From Amycolatopsis sp. NBRC 101858 (lineage in GTDB: Bacteria > Actinomycetota > Actinomycetes > Mycobacteriales > Pseudonocardiaceae): 64,000 nucleotides of DNA. The translations under genes were made by a program, and so were the position numbers. The notes below the pieces were generated by a model that worked only from the letters and a program-made list of their open reading frames with translations, did not search any database and was not told where the DNA came from. Positions 27,011-35,279 of this stretch are shown one piece after another; position 1 is the first letter of the stretch; the number at the start of each line of letters is the position of its first letter. Where the stretch lies: the NCBI RefSeq assembly GCF_030269325.1, contig NZ_BSTD01000001.1, positions 1,008,681-1,072,680 on the forward strand, given 5' to 3'.

Positions 27011-27976
27011 ATGAGCAAGCTGTCCGGGATCACCCCCTCGGGTCACGTCCACCTCGGCAACCACCTCGGCGCGGTGCGCCGCTGGGCTCGCGAGGGCGGC
27101 GTGGACGACCTGTACTTCGTCGCCGACCTGCACGGCATGACGACCCCGCACAACCCGGCGAAACTCCGATCCTTGGCGAGCGAGCAGCTCGCCGTGCTGA
27201 TCGCCGCCGGGATCGACCCGGAGCGGGTGTTCGTCCAGTCCGACCTGGCCCGCGAGCTGGGCGCGCTGACCTGGGTCCTGGAGTGCACCTGCAACTACGG
27301 CGAGGCCGCGCGGATGATCCAGTTCAAGGAGAAGTCCAAGGGCCAGGCCGGCGTGCGGCTGTCGCTGCTGACCTACCCGGCGCTGATGGCCGCGGACATC
27401 CTGCTGCAGGGCGCGGACGAGGTACCGGTCGGCGAGGACCAGCGCCAGCACGTCGAGCTGACGCGGACGCTGGCCAAGCGGTTCAACGGCACCTACGGCG
27501 ACGTGTTCACTGTCCCCCGGGCGGTGCTCCCGCCGGCGGGAGCGCGCGTCAAGGACCTCGCCGACCCGGCCCGCAAGATGTCGAAGTCGGCGCGTGACGC
27601 GGTGGGCGTGGTGTTCGTGCTCGACGAGCCCGACCAGATCCGCCGCAAGATCCGCCGCGCGGTCACCGACGGCGGGACGGTGCCGGTGCACGCCCCCGAC
27701 ACCCGCCCGGGGATGGCGAACCTGCTGGAGATCCTGGCCGCGTGCCGGGGTGGCGCGCCGGCCGACCTGGCGGAGGAGTTCTCGTCGTACGGAGCGGTGA
27801 AGGACGCGGTCGCGGACGCGGTGATCGAGGAGCTGCGGCCCCTGCGTGAACGCGCGTTAACGCTGCTGGAAGACGCCGCCGAGCTGGAGAAGGTCCGCAA
27901 GGCGGGCGCGGAGCGGGCCCGGGAGCGCGGCGCGCACCGGCTCGACGCGGCGTTGCGGATGATCGGCGCTAACTGA
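27011..27976 (+). CDS. trpS: Tryptophanyl-tRNA synthetase
   Basis: 321 residues from ATG 27011 behind AGGGAAG. Class I synthetase charging tRNA-Trp. HIGH-type motif SGHVHLGNHLGAVRRW near residue 10, VADLHGMTTPHNP, a catalytic-core stretch VPVGEDQRQHVELTR, and ARKMSKSARD as KMSKS near 190. Expression is evidently controlled by the attenuator 40 bases upstream. In Streptomyces an auxiliary, indolmycin-resistant TrpRS gene is controlled this way, so this may be one of two trpS genes; that is inference. Its 3' end overlaps the NUDIX gene by 8 bases, tail to tail. Confidence 0.95.
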   Translation: MSKLSGITPSGHVHLGNHLGAVRRWAREGGVDDLYFVADLHGMTTPHNPAKLRSLASEQLAVLIAAGIDPERVFVQSDLARELGALTWVLECTCNYGEAARMIQFKEKSKGQAGVRLSLLTYPALMAADILLQGADEVPVGEDQRQHVELTRTLAKRFNGTYGDVFTVPRAVLPPAGARVKDLADPARKMSKSARDAVGVVFVLDEPDQIRRKIRRAVTDGGTVPVHAPDTRPGMANLLEILAACRGGAPADLAEEFSSYGAVKDAVADAVIEELRPLRERALTLLEDAAELEKVRKAGAERARERGAHRLDAALRMIGAN

Positions 27977-28358
27977 GCAGCGCGTGCAGGGCCGGGAGCA
28001 GGATCCGGTCGGCGGGCAGCCAGTCGACGTCGTCGAGGTCGTCGGGCCCGAGCCAGCGCACGGCTCGGTGCTCGACGGCCCGCGGCTCTTCACCGGGCGA
28101 AACGAGCGTCGCGGCGTAGATCCGGAGGACCTTCTCGCCGGGCAGCGGCACGTCCTCGCCGACGCGCGTGCCCACCTCGATGACGACATCGAGCTCCTCG
28201 CTGCACTCGCGCGCCAGGGCGAAGGCCTCGGACTCGCCCTCCTCGACCCGGCCACCGGGCAGCTCCCACTGCCCGCTGTGCTTCGGCGGCCAGGCCCGCT
28301 GCTGGGCGAGCAGCTTCCCGTCCCGCACCAGGGCAGCACCCACGATCACACCGTTCAC
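27969..28358 (-). CDS. NUDIX hydrolase, MutT-like
   Basis: 129 residues, GTG start. Begins GVIVGAALVRDGKLLAQQRAWP and has a complete Nudix box around residues 36-58 (GGRVEEGES ... ARECSEELDV). Length and the (deoxy)nucleoside triphosphate diphosphatase look (QWELPGGRVEEGE) fit a MutT-type sanitising enzyme that removes oxidised nucleotides. Substrate not provable from sequence. Confidence 0.9.
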   Translation of the reverse strand: MNGVIVGAALVRDGKLLAQQRAWPPKHSGQWELPGGRVEEGESEAFALARECSEELDVVIEVGTRVGEDVPLPGEKVLRIYAATLVSPGEEPRAVEHRAVRWLGPDDLDDVDWLPADRILLPALHALLS

Positions 28359-28403
28359 AGCCCCGGAATCTACCCGGAAGCCCCGAGCCTCCCGCGGCCT
28401 CGC

Positions 28404-28508
28404 CGTGTCGACCCGCCAATCACGCGTGTCGACCGTCCAATCACGCGAGCCGACCCTCCAGACACGCGAGCCGACCCTCCAAGCACGCGAGCCGACCCTT
28501 CGGTCACG
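28404..28508. repeat. Five tandem 21-bp repeats between the NUDIX and histidine kinase genes
   Basis: Units start at 28404, 28425, 28446, 28467 and 28488 and share the frame of a 21-base unit with core CGAGCCGACCCTCC and a CACG end; the first two are CGTGTCGACC variants. No spacers, so not a CRISPR. The last unit runs over the kinase stop codon at 28504-28506. Confidence 0.88.
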
Positions 28509-29823
28509 TCTCCCCGCCCGCGGCCGCGCGCCAGACGACCACGAACCGCGCTCCGCCGTCCGGGGACTCGCCCACCTGCACCCGGCCGCCCCGCCTGCGC
28601 ACCGTCTCCGCCACCATCGCCAGCCCCAGCCCCGTCCCGCCGGACGACCGCGCCCGGTCGTCCGCGATCCGGTAGAACCGGTCGAACACCTTCTCGCGAT
28701 GCTCCGGCGCGATGCCCGGGCCGTCGTCGTCGACCACCACCCGGACCGACGACCGCGACGCCAGCACCGACACCACGATCTCCCCGCGCGCGTACCGGCA
28801 CGCGTTGCGCAGCAGGTTGTCCAGCACCAGCTCGACCTCGGCGTGCGCGGACGACGCCCACGCCTGCGCGACCGCGTTGCTCACCCGCGTCTCCGGCGCC
28901 CCAGCCGGGAGCCGTGCCACCGCCGCGCGGACCTCGCTCACCAGCTCGACCGGCGACGCGGGCGGCACCTCCCCCGCGTCCGACCGGGCCAGCGACAACA
29001 ACCCGTCCAGCAGCGACGACAGCCGCTCGGCCTCCGTCAAGATGTCCGACAGCGTCTCCTGGGACAGCTCCGGGTCCGGGTTCGTCACGGCCACCTCGGC
29101 CTGCACCCGGATGGACGCGACCGGCGACCGCAGCTCGTGCGCCGCGTCGCCGGTGAAGCGCCGGAGCCGGTCGCTGGCCTGCTCCTGCCGCTCCAGCAGC
29201 GCGTTGAACTCCTCCGCCAGCGCGCGCAGCTCGTCGTGCGAGTCCGGCAGCGCCAGCCGCGCCCCCGGCGGCAGCCCGCGCACCGAACCCCGCATGCGCG
29301 CCACCGGCCGCAGCGACAATCGCACCACCAGCCACGTCGCCAGCCCCGCCACCAGCGCCCCGATCGACGCGACGACCACCAGCCAGACGCCGCCGTAGTG
29401 CACCGCGGCGGAGAACCCGACCAGGCCCGCGCCGGCCACGACCAGCCGTTGCGACCCGTCGGGCGCGCTGACGACCGTGCCCAGGTACCGCGCGCCGTCG
29501 CGCTGGACCGGCTGCCCGGCCTTGAGCGTCGAGGTGTCGTACAACGTGAGGCCGGTCGGCGTCCCGCCGTCCACGGGCGCGCCCGCGATGTCGAGCACCC
29601 GCAGCGTCACCGGCGCCGCTCCGGACAGCGGCCGCCCGGCGCCCACCTCGGCGGCGGCCGGCCCGAGGGCTGCCGAGAGTTCGCGGTCGACCGAGCCGAT
29701 GAGCAGTGGCGAAAGGTTCGACGCGGCCAGCGCGGCCAGCCCGAGCAGGCAGCCCAGGGTGATCGTCGCGGCCAGCACGGTGATCCGGACCTGCAGGGAC
29801 CGGCCCCGCCACCACGGGATCAC
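28504..29823 (-). CDS. Two-component sensor histidine kinase
   Basis: 439 residues. TM1 near 12-33 (ITVLAATITLGCLLGLAALAA), a ~115-residue extracytoplasmic sensor, TM2 near 150-170, HAMP, HisKA dimerisation box DAAHELRSPVASIRVQAEV (phospho-His) near 240, N box LVLDNLLRNACRYARG, G1 DDDGPGIAPEHREKVFDRFYR and G2 SGGTGLGLAMV. GTG start overlaps the response regulator stop by four bases. Probable partner of the regulator at 29820-30536; the signal is unknown but the adjacent LolA-like and exporter genes suggest envelope or toxic-compound stress. Confidence 0.95.
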   Translation of the reverse strand: MIPWWRGRSLQVRITVLAATITLGCLLGLAALAASNLSPLLIGSVDRELSAALGPAAAEVGAGRPLSGAAPVTLRVLDIAGAPVDGGTPTGLTLYDTSTLKAGQPVQRDGARYLGTVVSAPDGSQRLVVAGAGLVGFSAAVHYGGVWLVVVASIGALVAGLATWLVVRLSLRPVARMRGSVRGLPPGARLALPDSHDELRALAEEFNALLERQEQASDRLRRFTGDAAHELRSPVASIRVQAEVAVTNPDPELSQETLSDILTEAERLSSLLDGLLSLARSDAGEVPPASPVELVSEVRAAVARLPAGAPETRVSNAVAQAWASSAHAEVELVLDNLLRNACRYARGEIVVSVLASRSSVRVVVDDDGPGIAPEHREKVFDRFYRIADDRARSSGGTGLGLAMVAETVRRRGGRVQVGESPDGGARFVVVWRAAAGGET

Positions 29824-30536
29824 GGGGTGATGACCTCGTCGAGCTGCGCGTCGGAGGCCAGGTAGCCGTGCCCGCGCACCGTGCGCAGCAACGCGCCGGC
29901 GCCGACCGCGTCCAGCTTGCGCCGCACGTACCCGACGTAGACCTCGACGAGGTTGCGTGTCACGGCCTGCTCCTCACCCCAGACCGCCCGCAGCAGCTCG
30001 TCCTTCGTGACGACCGTGCCGGCCCGCCCGACGAGCACCTCGAGCAGCGCGAACTCGCGCGGGCTGAGCCCGACCTCCTCGCCGTTCCAGTGCACCTGCC
30101 GCAGCCCGCGGTCGACTTCCAGCGCGCCGAGCCGCAGCGTCCCCCGGCCGGCCTCCGGCCCCGCGCGGCGCAGCGTCGCCCGGACCTGCGCGACCAGCAC
30201 GACGAAGGAGAACGGCTTGACGAGGTAGCCGTCGGCGCCGAGGTCGAGGCCGTCGGCCTGGTCTATCTCGCCGTCCTTGGCCGAGACGAGCAGCACCGGC
30301 GTCATGACGCCGTCCTTGCGCAGCCGCTCCAGCACGCGGTAGCCGGACAGGCCCGGCAGCATGATGTCGAGCAGGATGACGTCGAAGGACCCCGTGCTCG
30401 CCAGCTGCAGCCCGGTGGGGCCGTCCGCGGCGGTGACCACGTCCATGTCCTCCGCGCGCAGCCCGCGTTGCAGCGCCTTGCGCACGCCCGGTTCGTCGTC
30501 GACCACCAGCACCCGAGGTTTCACGAGGTTCATCAT
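29820..30536 (-). CDS. OmpR-family response regulator
   Basis: 238 residues. Receiver domain (about 5-120) with acidic DDE at 13-15, phospho-acceptor Asp57 (VILLDIMLPG), Ser/Lys switch residues (LVSAKD, LVKPFSF), then a winged-helix DNA-binding domain (LSPREFALLEVLVGRAG; YVRRKLDA; RTVRGHGYLA). First gene of the pair with the kinase; diverges from the LolA-like gene, with repeats resembling its own operator between them. Confidence 0.95.
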   Translation of the reverse strand: MMNLVKPRVLVVDDEPGVRKALQRGLRAEDMDVVTAADGPTGLQLASTGSFDVILLDIMLPGLSGYRVLERLRKDGVMTPVLLVSAKDGEIDQADGLDLGADGYLVKPFSFVVLVAQVRATLRRAGPEAGRGTLRLGALEVDRGLRQVHWNGEEVGLSPREFALLEVLVGRAGTVVTKDELLRAVWGEEQAVTRNLVEVYVGYVRRKLDAVGAGALLRTVRGHGYLASDAQLDEVITP

Positions 30537-30563
30537 GGCCGGTTCCCGCAGGTCGCGCGGGAT

Positions 30564-30614
30564 CTCTCAGCACGATCTCAGCCGGGAAGGGAGAACCTTC
30601 AGGGGTATCTCAGC
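30564..30614. promoter_or_regulatory. Direct repeats, candidate response-regulator operator
   Basis: CTCTCAGC (30564-30571) and ATCTCAGC (30575-30582) are 8-base direct repeats 11 bases apart, one helical turn. A third ATCTCAGC is at 30607-30614, about three turns further. They lie in the 147-base divergent spacer, the arrangement expected for an OmpR-type regulator binding tandem half-sites. Confidence 0.55.
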
Positions 30615-30683
30615 CTCGAGAGGGAAGCGTCGTGGCCAGGGAGCCGGGCACACTCGAGCCCGGGACACCACAGGGAGAGACGC

Positions 30684-31775
30684 ATGAAACCGAAGACGAA
30701 GGGCATCACCGCCGCGGTCGTCGGCACCGCGCTCGGTGCGGGCGGGCTCGCGTTCATCGCGATGCCGGCCAGCGCCGACGACAAGCCGGCACTGCCGCAG
30801 GTGAGCGCCGAGGACCTGGTGCAGTCGGTCATGAAGGCGAAGCCGGGCGCGTTCGACGGCACCGTCAAGATCAGCAACGACCTGGGCCTGCCGTCGGTGG
30901 GGAACGCGCTGCCGGGGGCGTCGGCGCTGAACATCGACTCGGCGCACATCTTCAGCGACGGCGCCGGCAAGAGCCGCCTGGCCGCCACGCAGGGCGCCAG
31001 CCAGGAGACCGTGGTCCACGACGGCACGACCGTCTGGGACTACAGCTCCAAGACGAACACCGCGACCAAGGTGACCATCCCGGCCGACGTGGCCAAGCAG
31101 AAGGGCGCGGGCAGCGAGAAGACGCCCGACCCGGTCGCCGCTTCGACCGAACTGCTCGCCAAGGTCCGCGAGAGCAGCACCGTGTCGGTCGACGGCACCG
31201 CGACGGTCGCCGACCGCCCGGCCTACGAGCTGGTGCTGACGCCGAAGCCGGGCGAGCGGACGCTGCTGCGCGAGATCCGCGTCGCGGTCGACTCCCAGAC
31301 GCGGATGCCGCTGCGGGTGTCGGTGCTGAGCAACGGCACCTCGACGCCGGCGCTCGAGGTCGCGTTCAGCGAGATCGAGTTCACCCAGCAGCCGGCCGAC
31401 CTCTTCACCTTCACCCCGCCGAAGGGCGCCAAGGTGCAGGAGAAGACGCCGACCGTGGACGACAAGGACAAGGCCCTCGCCGAGCAGGCGAAGGACGACG
31501 TCAAGGTCGTCGGCGACGGCTGGGACACCGTCGTCACCGGCAAGATCCCGGCCGACGCGCTGAACGCGGCGCCGAAGCAGCAGGGTGACCGCCAGGGCCG
31601 CAACGCCGACCCGCAGGCCCTGCTCGACCGGTTCGCGAAGAAGGTCAGCGGCGCCTGGGGCAGCGGCCACCTCGTCACCACGAAGGTGGGCACCGCGATC
31701 CTGACCGACGACGGCCGGTTCGCCGCCGGCGCGGTGCCGGAGCAGGTCCTCTACGAAGCGCTGGGCGCGAAGTGA
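30684..31775 (+). CDS. Secreted LolA-like domain protein
   Basis: 363 residues from ATG 30684 (GGGAGAG upstream). Signal peptide MKPKTKGITAAVVGTALGAGGLAFIAMPASA with a Sec-type cleavage at ASA/D. The mature part has the LolA/DUF2092-like beta-barrel pattern (KSRLAATQGASQETVVHDGTTVWDYS; QTRMPLRVSVLSNG). It overlaps the ABC ATPase start by four bases, so protein and exporter are co-translated. Probable exported lipid- or ligand-binding partner of the exporter; the ligand is unknown. Confidence 0.85.
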   Translation: MKPKTKGITAAVVGTALGAGGLAFIAMPASADDKPALPQVSAEDLVQSVMKAKPGAFDGTVKISNDLGLPSVGNALPGASALNIDSAHIFSDGAGKSRLAATQGASQETVVHDGTTVWDYSSKTNTATKVTIPADVAKQKGAGSEKTPDPVAASTELLAKVRESSTVSVDGTATVADRPAYELVLTPKPGERTLLREIRVAVDSQTRMPLRVSVLSNGTSTPALEVAFSEIEFTQQPADLFTFTPPKGAKVQEKTPTVDDKDKALAEQAKDDVKVVGDGWDTVVTGKIPADALNAAPKQQGDRQGRNADPQALLDRFAKKVSGAWGSGHLVTTKVGTAILTDDGRFAAGAVPEQVLYEALGAK

Positions 31776-32758
31776 CCAGCACGGCTGTGGAGTCCGGGGC
31801 GGACGTTTCTTCGGAGACGTCCGCCCCGGCGGTTCCCCTGGCCGCGCGCACGCGGGGGCTGCGCAAGGTCTACGGCAGCACCGTCGCGGTGGACCACGTC
31901 GACCTCGACATCCCGGAGGGCGCGGTCGTCGGGATGCTCGGGCCGAACGGCTCGGGCAAGACGACCACCATCCGGATGCTGCTCGGCCTGGTCCGGCCGA
32001 CCGAGGGCGAGGTCGAGCTGCTCGGCCGCAAGATGCCCGACGCCGCCGCGCACGCGCTGCCGGACGTCGGCGCGCTGGTCGAGGGGCCGGGCTTCCACCC
32101 GTTCCTGTCCGGGCGTGACAACCTGCTGCGCTTCGCCGCGGCCGAGCCGCGGCTGGCGTCGTCCGGGATCCCCACCGCGGTGGATTCGGCGCTCGAGCGC
32201 GTCGGGCTGACCGGTGCGGCGCGCCGGCGCTACAAGGGCTACTCGCTCGGCATGAAGCAGCGGCTCGGGCTCGCTTCGGCGTTGCTCGTGCCGCGGAAGA
32301 TGGTCGTGCTCGACGAGCCGACCAACGGCCTCGATCCTGCGGGTACCAGGGAGATCCGCAGGATCGTGGCCGAGCTGCACGCCGCCGGGGTCACCGTGCT
32401 CGTGTCGTCGCACCTGCTGGCCGAGGTGGAGGCGACCTGCACGCACGTCGCCGTGCTGCAGGCAGGCAACGTCGTCGCGCAGGGCGAGCTGACCGAGCTG
32501 CTGGAGTCCGGGAACGCGGCGCTGCTGGTCCGCACGCCGGACGCGGAACAGGCCGTGGAAGTGCTGCGGGAGAACCGGATCGGCGCGCGGCTCACGCCCG
32601 ACGGCGTCCGGGCCGACCTCACGACGACGGAAGCACCGCGGGTGCTGCAGGTCCTGGTGGGCGCGGGGGTCGCGGTCCACGAGGCGACGCGGGCCCGCAC
32701 GGGGCTGGAAGACCTGTTCGCCCGGCTGACGGAATCCACTGGGGAGGGATCGGAATGA
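31772..32758 (+). CDS. ABC exporter ATP-binding protein
   Basis: 328 residues. Single NBD: Walker A GPNGSGKTTT near 58, signature YSLGMKQRLGLASAL, Walker B MVVLDEPTNGLDPAG, switch SSHLLAEVE; a ~90-residue C-terminal extension follows. CcmA/DrrA-like group used for drug, lipid or peptide efflux. GTG start overlaps the LolA-like stop; the stop overlaps the permease start (ATGA). Confidence 0.93.
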   Translation: MTSTAVESGADVSSETSAPAVPLAARTRGLRKVYGSTVAVDHVDLDIPEGAVVGMLGPNGSGKTTTIRMLLGLVRPTEGEVELLGRKMPDAAAHALPDVGALVEGPGFHPFLSGRDNLLRFAAAEPRLASSGIPTAVDSALERVGLTGAARRRYKGYSLGMKQRLGLASALLVPRKMVVLDEPTNGLDPAGTREIRRIVAELHAAGVTVLVSSHLLAEVEATCTHVAVLQAGNVVAQGELTELLESGNAALLVRTPDAEQAVEVLRENRIGARLTPDGVRADLTTTEAPRVLQVLVGAGVAVHEATRARTGLEDLFARLTESTGEGSE

Positions 32759-33633
32759 CGGCCGTCCTGGAAGCACCGGCGGCCCGCACGGGCCACGACA
32801 CGGTGCCGCTGACCCGCCTGCTGGCCGCGGAGCTGCGCTGGATCTTCCGGCGGCCGCGGACGCTGGCCGTGCTCGGGCTCCTGGCGCTGATCCCGGTGAT
32901 CATCGGCATCGGCCTGACCCTGGTCGACGACAACCCGGCCGCCGGCGGCGGCCCGGACGAAGGCGGCGGCGCCCTGCTGGCGTCCGCGGTCAACAACGCG
33001 TTCGTCCTCCCGATCGCGGCGGTCGTGATGTCGCTGGCGCTGCTCCTGCCGCTGGCTTCGGCGATGGCCGGGGCGGACGCGATCGCCGGCGAGACCGCAC
33101 ACGGCACGCTGCGCGGCTGGCTGATCGCGCCGGTCGGCCGGGGTCGCCTGCTGGCGGTCAAGGCGTTCGGCGTCGCGACGGTGTCGGTGGTCTCGGTGCT
33201 GGCGATGTGCGTCACCGGGGTGGTGACCGGGCTGGTCATCAACGGCACGGACTCGCTGTTCACGTTGTCCGGCACGACGTTGTCCCTGGGCGGCGCGCTG
33301 GCCCGGATCCTGCTGATGGCGGGCTGGGTGGTGCTCCAGCTGTGGGCGGTCGGCGCGGTGGCGCTGGCGATCTCCAGCTGGACCGAGCACCCGATGCTGG
33401 TCGTGGCCTCGGTCCTGGCGGCCGACATCGTGTTCACCATCCTCGGGTTCCTGACGTCGCTGGACTGGCTGCACCCGTTCCTGCTGACGCAGAACTGGTC
33501 GGTGGCCCCGGCGGAGGTGCTGCAGGACCCGATGGGCGGGCAGATGCTCGGCGAAGGCGCCTTGCGGGCGGCTTGCTACATCGTGATCGGGCTGTCGCTG
33601 GCCTACGCACGACTGTCCACTCGCGACGGCTGA
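32755..33633 (+). CDS. ABC-2 type permease
   Basis: 292 residues with six hydrophobic segments, starting with a cytoplasmic helix (LLAAELRWIFRRPRTLAVLGLLALIPVI) typical of ABC-2 exporters. A Gly/Asp loop is followed by AFVLPIAAVVMSLALLLPLASAMAGADAIAGETAHGTLRGWL, the conserved ABC-2 motif. It forms a channel with the preceding ATPase. Its 3' end overlaps the convergent hydrolase gene by 31 bases. Confidence 0.92.
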   Translation: MTAVLEAPAARTGHDTVPLTRLLAAELRWIFRRPRTLAVLGLLALIPVIIGIGLTLVDDNPAAGGGPDEGGGALLASAVNNAFVLPIAAVVMSLALLLPLASAMAGADAIAGETAHGTLRGWLIAPVGRGRLLAVKAFGVATVSVVSVLAMCVTGVVTGLVINGTDSLFTLSGTTLSLGGALARILLMAGWVVLQLWAVGAVALAISSWTEHPMLVVASVLAADIVFTILGFLTSLDWLHPFLLTQNWSVAPAEVLQDPMGGQMLGEGALRAACYIVIGLSLAYARLSTRDG

Positions 33634-34334
33634 GTGAAGGCGAGGATGCGGCGCCACGCGTCGTCGCAGGCCTCGCCCCACTCCGCGTAAGACCGGTCGA
33701 AGAACGAATGCGGCGCGCCCGCGTACACGTGCTGCTCGTAAGGCACCCCGGCCGCGTCGAGCGAACCGGTGAAGGCGTCGAACTCGGCACGGCTCGTCGC
33801 GACGTCCTCACCGGCCAGCAGCAGCAACATCGGTGCTGCGAGGTCGTCGACGACGTCCTCGACCAGCTTCGGCAGGCCGTAGAAACCGATCACCCCGGCG
33901 AGGCCGAGGTCCGCCGCCGAGAGCCGCCACGACTGACCGGCACCGAAGCAGAAGCCCACGGTGAACACCGGTCCGCCGCCGAGGAAGTCCCGTGCGGCGG
34001 CGACGTCTTCCGCGACGTCGTCCGGCCGCACTTGCGGCAGGTGGCTTTCCCAGTCGAATGCGTCGTCCCGGTCGCCGAGGCCCGCGGTGCGGCCGTAGTA
34101 GTCGACGGCGACCGTCTCGAACCCGGCTTCGGCGAACCTTCGGGTCAGGTCGCGGTAGAAGGCGTGCACCCCGCGGACGTCCGGCAGCAGGACGATCTTG
34201 CGGCCGTTCGGTGCGGCGGGCACCGCGTGGTGGGCGAGGAACTCGACGCTCGAGGTCAGCGTCAGGGGTCCGTCCGCCGCCACCTCGCCGCGGATCGGCG
34301 GTGCGGGCGGGCGGCTTTCGGTGCGGTGGCACAT
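33603..34334 (-). CDS. Dienelactone hydrolase family protein
   Basis: 243 residues from ATG 34334 (AAAGGA upstream). Alpha/beta hydrolase with the DLH triad: nucleophile Cys in VGFCFGAGQSW near 125, Asp in LAGEDVATS near 180, His in GAPHSFFD near 210. Hydrolyses dienelactones or related esters in aromatic degradation in known members; the substrate here is unknown. It diverges from an MmyB-type regulator across a 134-base spacer, so it is likely that regulator's target. Confidence 0.9.
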   Translation of the reverse strand: MCHRTESRPPAPPIRGEVAADGPLTLTSSVEFLAHHAVPAAPNGRKIVLLPDVRGVHAFYRDLTRRFAEAGFETVAVDYYGRTAGLGDRDDAFDWESHLPQVRPDDVAEDVAAARDFLGGGPVFTVGFCFGAGQSWRLSAADLGLAGVIGFYGLPKLVEDVVDDLAAPMLLLLAGEDVATSRAEFDAFTGSLDAAGVPYEQHVYAGAPHSFFDRSYAEWGEACDDAWRRILAFTQPSRVDSRA

Positions 34335-34414
34335 GGGAAGTCCTTTCGTCCCGGCCGAGCCTGCCGCGCACCGGTCCGCGGTCCCAGCCCCTGTCGTGGG
34401 GGCGGTCCGCCGGT

Positions 34415-34428
34415 CCTGGTACCAGCAG
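34415..34428. promoter_or_regulatory. Operator-like palindrome CTGGTACCAG in the hydrolase/regulator spacer
   Basis: CCTGGTACCAGCAG contains the perfect palindrome CTGGTACCAG (34416-34425). A close variant occurs in reverse orientation at 63547-63560 in the spacer of the second MmyB-type regulator, so it is a candidate binding site for this regulator class. Confidence 0.55.
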
Positions 34429-34468
34429 GGCCAGGTCCGCGGCGCGGGGAAGCCGCACACTGGCACGC

Positions 34469-35278
34469 ATGGACCGGGAACTGGGCCGCTTCCTGAAGTC
34501 GCGCCGCGAAGCCGCGACGCCGGCCGGCAGCGGAATCCTCACCGGCCCCCGGCGACGGGTGGCGGGACTGCGGCGCGAGGAGGTCGCGCAGCTCGCCGGG
34601 ATCAGCGTCGAGTACTACGTCCGCCTGGAGCAGGGCCGGGCGCGCGGCCCGTCACCCGAGGTCCTCGACGCGCTGGCCCGGACCCTGCGGCTCGACGACG
34701 TCGAACGCGGTCACCTGCACGACCTCGCCTCGGCCCGGCCCGCCCGGCCGCCGTCGGCCCGCCGGGCGCGCCCCGAGCTGGTGGGGCTGCTGGCGAAGCT
34801 GGACCGCGTCCCCGCCCTCGTCCTCGACCACCGGCTCGACGTCCTCGCGTGGAACCCGCTGTCCGCGCAGCTGTTCTTCGACTTCGCGGCGACGCCGTCC
34901 CGCAACCTCGCCCGGTTCTGCCTGCTCGACCCGGCGAGCCGTGAAGTGTTCCCGGACTGGCCCGACGTCGCCCGCGCCACCGTCGGCCAGCTGCGGCTGG
35001 TCGCGGCGCGCTACGCGACCGACCAAGCGCTCGCGACCCTCATCGGGGAGCTGACGCTGCGGAGCGAGCCGTTCCGGACGCTGTGGTCGGGCCGGGTGGT
35101 GCAGCAGCGCACGCACGGGCGCAAGCGCTTCCGCCACCCGGTCGCGGGCGAGCTGACGCTGCGGTTCGAGAACTTCGAGCTGCCGGACTCCTCGGGCCAG
35201 CGGCTGGTGACCTTCACCGCGGACCCCGGCAGCCCGTCGGAGTCCGCGCTGGACCTCCTCGCGCACTGGGCCAGTTGA
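34469..35278 (+). CDS. XRE-type regulator with MmyB-like ligand-binding domain
   Basis: 269 residues from ATG 34469. N-terminal helix-turn-helix (about 1-75): ELGRFLKSRREAATP, RRRVAGLRREEVAQLAGISVEYYVRLEQGRARGPS. The C-terminal MmyB-like domain carries LDHRLDVLAWNPLSAQLFFDF and FRHPVAGELTLRFENFELPD. Known members repress an adjacent divergent oxidoreductase or hydrolase gene, probably in response to a fatty-acid-like ligand. No Shine-Dalgarno is obvious. Confidence 0.93.
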   Translation: MDRELGRFLKSRREAATPAGSGILTGPRRRVAGLRREEVAQLAGISVEYYVRLEQGRARGPSPEVLDALARTLRLDDVERGHLHDLASARPARPPSARRARPELVGLLAKLDRVPALVLDHRLDVLAWNPLSAQLFFDFAATPSRNLARFCLLDPASREVFPDWPDVARATVGQLRLVAARYATDQALATLIGELTLRSEPFRTLWSGRVVQQRTHGRKRFRHPVAGELTLRFENFELPDSSGQRLVTFTADPGSPSESALDLLAHWAS

Positions 35279-35279
35279 G

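Noticed and set aside
28404..28508. CRISPR array
   Set aside because: Units are directly adjacent without unique spacers and no cas genes are nearby.
28370..29815. 481-codon frame with GSARV-x-G repeats at its end
   Set aside because: It is a shifted frame of the histidine kinase; the repeats come from the 21-bp DNA repeats.
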